Positions 32,961 to 41,563 of a stretch of DNA of 64,000 bases are shown here, one piece after another (the first letter of the stretch is position 1; the number at the start of each line of letters is the position of its first letter). This DNA is from Bicyclus anynana (taxonomy: Eukaryota; Arthropoda; Insecta; Lepidoptera; Nymphalidae). The stretch lies in assembly GCF_947172395.1 (NCBI RefSeq), contig NC_069084.1, positions 7,689,107 through 7,753,106 on the forward strand, written 5' to 3'. Below the pieces are notes generated by a model. It saw nothing but the letters and a program-made list of their open reading frames with translations. It did no database searches and was not told the origin of the DNA. Both the position numbers and the translations under genes were made by a program.

Positions 32961-33205
32961 TATATTTTAATTCAATTCACAGAATTACATTGATCCTATT
33001 TTACTAAAAAGAACCTAAGCAAATTGCTTATATCATTTTTACTATTTTGGCGACATAAATAAAATAAGCTATACTCCAATAAACCACTTATGAATATCTA
33101 TATACTATTGTAAAGATCTATATACTATTTTATAGATCTATCTACTAGCTACTACTATCGCGTGTCTATCGCCAAACTATCACCTCCTGGCCTATTGTTT
33201 TATTT

Positions 33206-33320
33206 ATACTTTTTTTATTTTTTTTATTCAATGACAAGTTAACTCTAGACTGCGATCTCACCTGATGTTAAGTGATGGTGCAGTCAAGATGAAAGCGGGC
33301 AACTTGAAATTCATACGTAC
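33206..33320 (-). mobile_element. SINE-A fragment, diverged
   Basis: Oligo-T, then ATGACAAGTTAACTCTAGAC, CACCTGATGTTAAGTGATGG and GATGAAAGCGGGC. Truncated beyond that. Confidence 0.65.
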
Positions 33321-33952
33321 AAGACACCTGGACTAGAAGTTCAATTGGAAAAATATATACCAAAAATTGCATTTATTGTACGATTATTAATTAAAGCCAT
33401 TAAAATGAAAAGTGCAACTGACACTGAAATGTTATTTTACTGACTGGAATTAATATTTTTTTTTAAATACAAAATCTTTATTGCTTAAACATACAAGTTT
33501 TTACAAATTTCATTGTTGAAACCTTTTGGGCAGGATGGTGACTGTGACAGAAGGACTCACTCTTCCATAGCCAATTATAACATATGTATATAATTATGTA
33601 TGAATGGTATAATCGTACTTGAAATGCAATTTATTTATTTATCGAAACTTCTATAAGGAATTTTTGCTATTACCTATAAAAAACCGTCCACTAGGAACTC
33701 TTTCCAACCCTGTACGATACCTATAAATGGAATAGTATCCACGCTCGTACTTTCCATAACTAACAAGAAATAAGTTCAGTACTTTCAATAACGGCGCACT
33801 AAAGTATAGGTGTTAAGAAGTATTAAAGTAACAACCAACAAGTTCTAAACGACTGAGAGACCGCTACGCCTTTTAAAACTAAGAGCGACCGACTTTAAAG
33901 TTGCTGTAAACTCCCGCACTACGGTTCTGTATATACGAGTACAAGCGGATGT
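33321..33952. other. Unassigned stretch
   Basis: Nothing recognised apart from base-composition bias. Confidence 0.35.
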
Positions 33953-34138
33953 CCACGACTTCGTCCGCCCTTAGACCTCTGTAATCCGGCCCTATCGCAA
34001 AATCCGTTCTTACGGGATAGGTACGTACTTACTAACTATAAACAAACCTCCCTCCCAAATTTCAACATTGTACATTAAGCGGTTTTCGAGATTTTATGAT
34101 GAATGACCTTTCGCATTTATATATTAAGATACGTACAA
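33953..34138 (-). mobile_element. HEL-4 copy
   Basis: GACTTCGTCCGCCCTTAGAC, CTCTGTAATCCGGCCC and TGATGAATGACCTTTCGCAT match 50973-51135. It shares the HEL-1 terminal phrase but has a different body. Confidence 0.55.
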
Positions 34139-34150
34139 TATACAAATAAC

Positions 34151-34330
34151 TAGCGTAATTCTCATTTCTAATGGAATTCCGGAATAAAATACATAGCCTT
34201 CGTTACATGTTACTAGTTAATAGTTTTATTGAAGCTTTAAATTTGTGAAAGAATTTTTCAAATCGGTTCAGGCGTCTTTGAGTGAGTGGTAAACCGTTTA
34301 GTGGTTTAGGTGTGAAAGCATAAAAAAAAT
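34151..34330 (-). mobile_element. HEL-2-like remnant
   Basis: ATACATAGCCTTCGTTACAT, GTGAAAGAATTTTTCAAATC and CGGTTCAGGCGTCTTTGAG correspond to the HEL-2 body at low similarity. Confidence 0.4.
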
Positions 34331-34778
34331 ACTCATCGGTATGTTTTTTTTTCTTAGTTTGTTTTTATGTATGTACATGTACGTCGAATTAAAATCTTCA
34401 ATCATTAAAATCCATTATACTTAGAAAACTGTTTTTATTTTGAAATCAACTCAGCCGGTAATATTATAATTCAATCTTAAATTTTTTGATTTTAAATTCG
34501 TGAAGATGTTTTTGTTACGTTTTACAAAGATGACTAACCAACAGTGCGATTAGGCCCGATAAGTGGAACAAAAACTTCCGTGGAAAGTTTGTTAACTACG
34601 TATAAACTTGTGACACCCCTCGTATCATTACGATGTTTCTGAGCTTTCAAAATGAGTTTGTGACTTTTAAAAAGTTTCCTCATAAAGGTGAATGTAAAAA
34701 TGTATACTTTTGTAACATTGTACATGTAACATTATACTATAAGTATACATAAGTAACTTTTTTGATATACGTTTTATC
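34331..34778. other. Unassigned stretch
   Basis: The 63-codon minus frame at 34534-34725 is not recognised. At 34747-34776 the sequence resembles 35098-35130 beyond the next SINE. Confidence 0.35.
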
Positions 34779-35083
34779 TTTTTTTTTTATTCATTACAAG
34801 TTAGCCCTTGACTACAATCTCACCTGATGGTAAGTGATGATGCACTTGTTAAGAGGAGGATGAAATTCACACCCCTTTCGGTTTCTACACGGCATCGTAC
34901 CGGAACGCTAAATCGCTTGGCGGTACGTCTTTGCCGGTAGGGTGGTAACTAGCCACGGCCGAAGCCTCCCACCAGCCAGACCTGGACAAATTAAGAAAAT
35001 CTCAATCTGCCCAGCCGGGGGTCGAACCCAGGACCTCCGTCTTGTAAATCCAACGCGCATACCACTGCGCCACGGAGGCCGTC
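34779..35083 (-). mobile_element. SINE-A with a small internal deletion
   Basis: Oligo-T to head complement ACTGCGCCACGGAGGCCGTC. After GTGATGATGCA it skips the CTAAGATGGAAGCGGGCTAA segment found in other copies. Confidence 0.9.
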
Positions 35084-35208
35084 AAAAACTTATAACTTAG
35101 TAACTTATAATTTTGATACACGTTTTATGTTTTATTTAGGTACTCTTAATACGAGTAATAAAATGTATAAGTAAATAAGCGACAGATTTTGCTATGATTT
35201 TTAATAGG

Positions 35209-36130
35209 ACGCCCAGAACTTCGTCTACTTGAAATTCAAGTTATCAGAAATCCTGCAGAAACCATAAGACATATACAATAAAGTAAATTACTGTGAATAT
35301 AAAAGGACTCTTATTTCTCAGCCCGCCAGGTCAATCGAATACGTTGATCATTATTGTGGATTACCAATACCCCTACAACATCCAACATTGGCATCCAACA
35401 TAGGGATCCAACAGATATTTCAGGGATAAATAGCCTTGTGTTAATCCAGGGTTAAATCTATCTATCTTTTTTTTATTTATTCATAGTACGCCAACACATA
35501 TTAAACGTTATAACTAAAAATAAACTTGAAAAAAGTCCGATATGTATATCAACACTGAGAGCACATTACATTTACATAACTTTAGTATGTAAAATTTATT
35601 ATAAAGATTACATGTCGATGTTAATTAGTAAAATAGCATACAGTTTTAAAACACACACATATTTTGTTTTTTTTTTTGTTTTTATCCTTTACTAGTTAGC
35701 CCTTGACTACAATCTCACCTGATGGTAAGTGATGATGCAGTCTAAGATGGAAGCGGGCTAACTTGATATGAGGAGGATGAAAATCCACACCCCTTTTCGG
35801 TTTCTACACGACATCGTACCGGAACGCTAAATCGCTTGGCGGTACGTCTTTGTCGGTAGGGTGGTAACTAGCCACGGCCGAAGCCTCCCACCAGCCAGAC
35901 CTGGACCAATTAAGAAAATCTTAATCTGCTCAGCCGGGGATCGAACCCAGGACCTCCGTTTAGTAAATCCACCGCGCATACCACTGCGCCACGGAGGCCG
36001 TCAAACACAACTTTAAAACATTTTTATCTTCTTTATCTCCATTTCAAATTTTAGTCAAATCGATTTAGTATAGTTTTTGGGTGAAGGAGTAACAAACATG
36101 CATACAAACTTACACGTTTAATATATAGGT
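35209..36130 (-). mobile_element. Old HEL-1 copy expanded by insertions
   Basis: The 3' piece lies at 35209-35265 (GACGCCCAGAACTTCGTCTA), a middle piece at 35425-35465 (GTGTTAATCCAGGGTTAAAT), and the 5' piece at 36042-36130 (AATCGATTTAGTATAG, AGTAACAAACATGCATACAA). Between the last two lies unassigned AT-rich sequence and a SINE-A. Confidence 0.5.
35668..36002 (-). mobile_element. SINE-A, full length, nested in HEL-1
   Basis: Oligo-T, CTAGTTAGCCCTTGACTACA, box B complement GCCGGGGATCGAACCC, head complement CTGCGCCACGGAGGCCGTC. Confidence 0.9.
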
Positions 36131-36599
36131 ATTAGTGGGATAAAAGAACCATTCTCATAGAAGAATCTGATATGGAGCTTAGGCCAACCACGATGTACAG
36201 GTTAGCAATCTTTAAGAAGAAGTAACGATTCTAACTACCTAACGTTCGACTTGTGAATTTTTCTTGTAATCAAAAAGGCCCTTATCTACCGCCAGGTAGC
36301 AAAATCCATGCAAAAGTGACAAAATCGATTTGGCAGTGTGGGCGTAAATTGCAGGCAAATTTTAATTTCACAACGGTATTATTTTTCCGATATTTCCTGT
36401 GTATAACGCGATATTGTGTAACATATTGGAAATTCTATTAGTGCGTCACGTAGGTAGTGAAATAATAAAATATACAACTACGGCGAGCATAATAATACCT
36501 CGATATCGAGCTTTAACAATATTATACTTCAATAATTTTCCTATTAATAGCTGTACAAGTTTCTAAAGCTCATTTTAGATGGTGGAATTAAATCGGGTG
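36131..36599. other. Unassigned stretch
   Basis: The 62-codon plus frame at 36253-36441 has no recognised feature. Confidence 0.35.
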
Positions 36600-37265
36600 A
36601 GACGTGATTGTGCCTAGTGGACCCAGTGGTTATGACCTCTGTCTCCAATTTTTTTTTTTTATTTATTCTTTACAAGTTAGCCCTTGACTACAATCTCACC
36701 TGATGGTAAGTGATGATGCAGTCTAAGATGGAAGCGGGCTAATTTGTTAGGAGGAGGATGAAAATCCACACCCCTTTCGGTTTCTACACGGCATCGTACC
36801 GGAACGCTAAATCGCTTGGCGGTACGTCTTTGCCGGTAGGGTGGTAACTAGCCACGGCCGAAGCCTCCCACCAGCCAGACCTGGACAAATTAAGAAAATC
36901 TCAATCTGTCCAGCCGGGGATCGAACCCAGGACCTCCGTTTTGTAAATCCACCGCGCATACCACTGCGCCACGGAGGCCGTCAAACTCCGGATGGTGTGG
37001 GCTCGAATCCGGTCCGGGGCATGCACCTCCAACTTTTCAGTTGTGTGCATTTTAAGAAATTAATATCACGTGTCTCAAACAGTGAAGGAAAACGTCGTGA
37101 GGAAACCTGCACGCCAGAGAATTTCTTACTTCTCTGCGTGTGTGAAGTCTGCCAATCCGCATTGGGCCAGCGTGGTGGACTATTGGCCTAACCCCTCTCA
37201 TTCTGAGAGGGGACTCAAGCTCAGCAGTGAGCCGAATATGGGTTGATAATGATGATGATGATGAA
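36600..37265 (+). mobile_element. SINE-B split by a SINE-A
   Basis: The head (CCTAGTGGACCCAGTGGTTA, TGACCTCTGTCTCCAATT) ends at 36648. The rest resumes at 36983 with CTCCGGATGGTGTGGGCTCG, AATCCGGTCCGGGGCATGCA and continues to GTGAGCCGAATATGGGTTGA plus (ATG)n. Confidence 0.85.
36649..36982 (-). mobile_element. SINE-A, full length, nested in SINE-B
   Basis: Oligo-T of about 13, TTTACAAGTTAGCCCTTGAC, body, and head complement ACTGCGCCACGGAGGCCGTC. The 116-codon frame starting at 36841 is SINE sequence read through. Confidence 0.9.
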
Positions 37266-37489
37266 TTAAATCGGGTGACTTTCATCCATCGACCTTATAA
37301 CCAACTTTCATCCATTCACGATTTCCATTCAACCAGTCCATACTAATATCACAACCGGAAAAGTAACTGTATTTTGGTTTTAATAGGACTTTGAAGCTTT
37401 ATAAAAGCTGCATTTTGTCACTCAACTAATAAAAAGGTAACTTGAAAGTAACAATGTAAAACATACTTTCGCATTATTATTATGTAGAT

Positions 37490-37711
37490 ACTAGCGGACG
37501 CCCGCGACTTCGTCCGCGTGGAATCATGGATTTTTCAGGGATGAAAAATACATAATTACTACATTTTCATATGTAGCCTATGTGTTAATCTAGAGTAAAA
37601 TCTATATCCATTCCAAATTTCAGCCAAATCGCTTCAGCGGTAGCGGCGTTAAAGAGTAACAAACATTCAAACAAACAGCCATACAAACTTTTGCGTTTAT
37701 AATACTAGTAT
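37490..37711 (-). mobile_element. HEL-1, full-length copy
   Basis: Plus strand: ACTAGCGGACGCCCGCGACT, TTCGTCCGCGTGGAATCATG, AATCGCTTCAGCGGTAGCGG, AAAGAGTAACAAACATTCAA and TTTGCGTTTATAATACTAGT. Confidence 0.8.
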
Positions 37712-38197
37712 GTAGGTATATATATTTCTCATCAAAAAAATCGTAACAGTTTTTTTTTTTTTTTTTTTATTTTTTTTATTGATAAGATATAACAATTATT
37801 TTACATATCGATACTCTCGCCAAACTGTAGGCCAGGCAGTTTGTTGGCGAGTTGACGCTCATTATTCTAGTTATTTTTTAAAAGTAATTGCTAAATCTAA
37901 TTTTAATAAGATAATTAAAACTAAGGTAACCTAGGAATTTAATATTATAAATAATATAATGTTCGCCTGGACAGTAATTGGGGACTGTTTCGGTTTTCTC
38001 ATGAGGAGTATATTTCCTACTTGTATCTAACTACTTATTATTTATATTGTTTCTTATGTTCAATTACGATAACTAGTACAACATAGTATTTGTTACTATT
38101 GTATCGCTATACGTATGTTGTATTATATCTTGATTTTTTATTAAAATCCCAAAGAAAGATATATTTGATTTAAAATTTTTGGTTTGTGAGTTGCTAA
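37712..38197. other. Unassigned stretch starting with a poly-T run
   Basis: A run of about 18 T at 37751 could be the poly-A of a minus-strand retroelement 3' end. GCCAAACTGTAGGCCAGGCA, GTTTGTTGGC just beyond is GC-richer and could be its body. The family was not recognised. Confidence 0.35.
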
Positions 38198-38426
38198 GTT
38201 TGGCCGGTGGGAGGCTTTGGCCGTGGCTAGGTACCACCCTACCGACAAAGACGTACCGCCAAGCGATTTAGCGTTCCGGTACGACGTCGTGTAGAAACCG
38301 AAAGGGGTGTGGATTTCATCCTCCTCCTAACAAGTTAGTCCGATTCCATCTTAGATTGCATCATCACTTACCATCAGGTGTGATTGTAGTCAAGGGCTAA
38401 CTTGTAAAGAATAAAAATAAAAAAAC
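38198..38426 (+). mobile_element. SINE-A, 5'-truncated
   Basis: From GGCCGGTGGGAGGCTTTGGC to AAGGGCTAACTTGTAAAGAA and an A-rich tail. Confidence 0.85.
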
Positions 38427-38453
38427 CCTTTTATGTAGTCAATATAGTCTGAC

Positions 38454-38676
38454 TAATGTAAGTAGAGACTTAAATCGCCCGCCAAATTTAAAAAAATCAT
38501 TTAAACAAATTGAAAATACATGCGTTTTCATAATTTGTTTAAATTATTTTTTTGTTTCTACATTACAACCTATAAATAAGTATTAAACTCAGTTATTCCA
38601 ATATTTGCACTAAATTTCAGAATTTACTCTGATATTTATTTAATTTGGCGGGCGATTTAAGTCTCTACTTTCATTA
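38454..38676. mobile_element. MITE with 35-bp ends
   Basis: TAATGTAAGTAGAGACTTAA, ATCGCCCGCCAAATT at the left is mirrored by AATTTGGCGGGCGATTTAAG, TCTCTACTTTCATTA at the right with one mismatch. An internal stem (AAACAAATT / AATTTGTTT) lies near 38500-38550. Confidence 0.75.
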
Positions 38677-39079
38677 CCCAAACTCTAATCATTAACAACA
38701 GATCAAAGTTGCCATGTCTGAAAACGACTACCTTCCTACGTGTTATTTAGTTGAACTATAGAATAATATTCTATATCAAGCCTTTGTTCTATCGCTTTCA
38801 AAATAGAGCGATATTTTGCCTTCAACGTTCGCATTCCCCCAATCAATCTGGTAAGACAATACAAAGTGTCGTATTTCCCCATAGGAGTTTCCTTTAGAGA
38901 GTAAAGTAAATTGATTTCAAAGAGTTGCCTTCACGGGAAATGAACACTGTAATTTATTATTGCGTTTTATACGCTAGTTGTTGCTTCCGACTTGAATTTT
39001 TTGATATAATTTTTCCTGGGAATTGTCTCTATGGAATAAAGTCCGTATTAATTTAATTTCATGAATATGACTAGTCTTC
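38677..39079. other. Unassigned stretch
   Basis: Nothing recognised. The phrase TTTCCCCATAGGAGTTTCCT, GTAAATTGATTTCAAAGAGT at 38874-38925 recurs in weaker form at 39610-39660. Confidence 0.35.
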
Positions 39080-39354
39080 CTGAAAGCATAGGTTGACTCG
39101 CCCACAGGACCTATGGCCTACGCTGGCCCAATGCGGATTGGACTTCACACACGTAAAGAACTAAGAAAATTTTCAGATATGCATGTTTCCTCACGATGTT
39201 GTTTCTTCACAGTTTGAGACACGTGTTAATTGATTTCTTGAAATACACATACCTAACTGAACTGAAAAGTTCGAGGTACATGCCTCGGACCGGATTCGAA
39301 CCTACACCCTCCGCAATCAGAAGCACAGGTCATATCCACTGGGCTATCACGGCT
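39080..39354 (-). mobile_element. SINE-B, diverged at its 3' end
   Basis: CTGGCCCAATGCGGATTGG, GAAAAGTTCGAGGTACATGC, box B complement CGGATTCGAACCTACACCCT, head complement CACTGGGCTATCACGGCT. Confidence 0.8.
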
Positions 39355-39402
39355 TTATAGAATTTAGCATAGGGTGTAGTATATACTTGTACCTATCTCT
39401 TT

Positions 39403-39485
39403 TAAGTAAGCCCGCTTCCATCTTAGATTGCATCGTCACTTAACATCATGTGAGCAGTCAAGGGCCTCTTTTAATTCAATAAAAT
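39403..39485 (+). mobile_element. SINE-A 3' fragment
   Basis: TAAGCCCGCTTCCATCTTAG, ATTGCATCGTCACTTAACAT and GCAGTCAAGGGCC are the end of SINE-A. Confidence 0.6.
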
Positions 39486-40025
39486 ATGAAAAAAGATGAA
39501 AGAAAAAATATATATATTCAACGTCGCCAGGTATGAAATAGTACCATAATATTTGTCTTCAACGCTCGAGTTCGATCGATCTTATAACACAGTACCTACA
39601 GAGTGCTTTATTTCCCAGAGGAAATTCTTCACGGACTGGGGTAAATTGATTTCAAAAAGTTGTATTACCTTCCCATCCCTTGTATTGTCTTGGATCATTT
39701 ACCTGCTTATTCAGATTGAATTATTTTACGCTGTTATACTTTTCTCATCAAAATAAATAAAAACAGTTAAAAATTAAGGTATTAAATACTGTTTACTTTA
39801 TTAAACTCATGATAGTTTATTACGCAGAATCAGTTGATGACTCAAAACCAAAAAGTCTGAAGTTCGATTACGTCCGTTAGAGCCCATAGCTCCTCCTAAC
39901 ACAATCCTTAATAAGGGAAAAAGAAATATTAGTCACATTCAAAACAATTTACAAATCAAAAATGTGTAAATATATTCAGGCCATGGCAACGCCATCTACA
40001 TTTTATACACATAATACACATAATC
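39486..40025. other. Unassigned stretch
   Basis: The 67-codon plus frame at 39553-39756 has a hydrophobic C-terminus but no supporting context. Confidence 0.35.
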
Positions 40026-40215
40026 ATCGTCATCACCACATCAGCCGATGGACGTCCATTGCAGGACATAGGCCTTTTGTAGGGCCTTCCAAACATCACA
40101 ATCGTCAGTCCACCTCGTGGGGGATCGACCAACAATGAACAGTGCGAGGTCGCCAATCCTGCACCTTGGAACCCCAACGTCCATCCATTCTTCGAACTAT
40201 GTGCCCCGCCCATAT
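40026..40215 (-). mobile_element. RTE-like LINE 3' stub, frameshifted
   Basis: CACATCAGCCGATGGACGTC, GGACATAGGCCTTTTGTAGG, GGGGGATCGACCAACA and CCAACGTCCATCC match the stub at 331. Indels break the frame. Confidence 0.65.
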
Positions 40216-40739
40216 AAGGATAATGTCATATCACTATTATAACATAATGTTATACGGGGTTGTATGTGGTTATATTTGTTACTTACAATCGCATATTATA
40301 CATTTCTCGACTACGGCTACATAACACAAGCCAACAGAAGCTCTTTAATTATCTGAGGAACGTCGGACTAAATTAACAAACTTGTTCAAATGTACAGTCA
40401 GCGTGAAACTAGCGAGCTCGGGTGATATACATCCAGGGATTAAGTGTTAGCCGAGTACAATCAGCAGAACAAGTTAATTGTGGAGTAAAAACAACACGAT
40501 TCTGTTGTATAGTGTCTGCCTCTACAATTTTGTAGTATATTGGAAAAAATAGTTACACGACGTCGTTTATTTATCATCATTTTCATCTTATTGATTGTGA
40601 GTTATATGAGTTTTTGTTTCTTCTAAGAAATTTTCAATTAAATTCTCAGCCCGGAGTTGGAACATTGGTCCCATGTCTCGGAGAGGAAAATAAGCCGTCG
40701 GTTCAGATTATTTATTAATAGTTAATGAATTTAACATCA
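40216..40739. other. Unassigned stretch
   Basis: Nothing recognised. Confidence 0.35.
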
Positions 40740-40829
40740 CAATCACCCGAAGCCTGCCAATCCGCAATAAAACAGCGTGGTGGGCTTAAACCCTGCAGTG
40801 GGCCGTTAAAATATGCTGATATGATGATT
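40740..40829 (+). mobile_element. SINE-C 3' fragment
   Basis: AAGCCTGCCAATCCGCAATA, AAACAGCGTGGTGGGC and TGCAGTGGGCCGTTAAAATA, GCTGATATGATGAT form the 3' end seen, reversed, at 60055. Confidence 0.5.
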
Positions 40830-40868
40830 GTCCTGCAATTATGATGATCATCATCATAATTGCAGGAC
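40830..40868. repeat. Perfect 19-bp palindrome, 1-nt loop
   Basis: GTCCTGCAATTATGATGAT then C then its exact complement. It directly follows the SINE-C end. Confidence 0.85.
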
Positions 40869-41563
40869 TTACCCACTTACATTCTATTTTGTACTTCCAA
40901 ACACTACAATTTTATGCCGCCTGCATCCTTGTCCTTGTCACTTGTCCTTGTCCACTTGTCCTTGATGTTTTGAGTTTTCTCGGTGTTGCCAGTCCATGTG
41001 GACCTTGCATCGAAAAATGCGAAGTAGACAGTGCATAAGTATTGCCATAAGTTTAACTATGAGAACAGTACTTAGAAACCATGTCTCAAATCTGTAAGAC
41101 ATAGGTATTGTATAAAATAATCAGCTACATATTATTATTAAGGCTTTAAACTCGGCTGAAGTAAGTATAATAATTATAATATTTAACTTCAGAATTTAAA
41201 AGTTCTACTAAATAAAAGAAGTAAGGACAGTTTTTTGTTAGATAAAACTGCACTTTGCTCAAAAGGCTGTGTTATAAAGTTTTTTTACTACAAACTTGTC
41301 TGGTAAAGTTGGACCGATTGCTGAAAACTGCGCTCTAAGCTCTTTGATTTGAGTTTTAGTCGGTTAAGAAGTTAAATTTAGTTTGAACTGCACTAAGGCA
41401 TTAGTTGGAGAACCTATTCGTTAAGCCGTTTTTCTTTTTCCCAAAGTCACCAATATAATTTAATTAACTTGTTCTACATTAAATATACAAAACACTATAA
41501 TATATTAATTAAAACTAAGAATTACACAGTATATTAAATTTAAATTTATAATAAATAAAATAA
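40869..41563. other. Flank / possible 3' UTR of the RT element
   Basis: The minus-strand element's 3' UTR should lie here, left of the stop codon at 41564-41566. No poly-T or other clear 3' boundary is visible, which fits the lack of poly-A in elements of the R2 type. The exact end cannot be set. Confidence 0.35.

Noticed and set aside
32139..36982. Regularly spaced SINE-A copies as a tandem duplication
   Set aside because: The copies differ in truncation, deletions and flanks, so they are separate insertions.
36841..37191. 116-codon plus frame, with a relative at 32329
   Set aside because: Both read through SINE-A in the antisense direction. The shared VTSHGRSLPPARPG start is repeat sequence.
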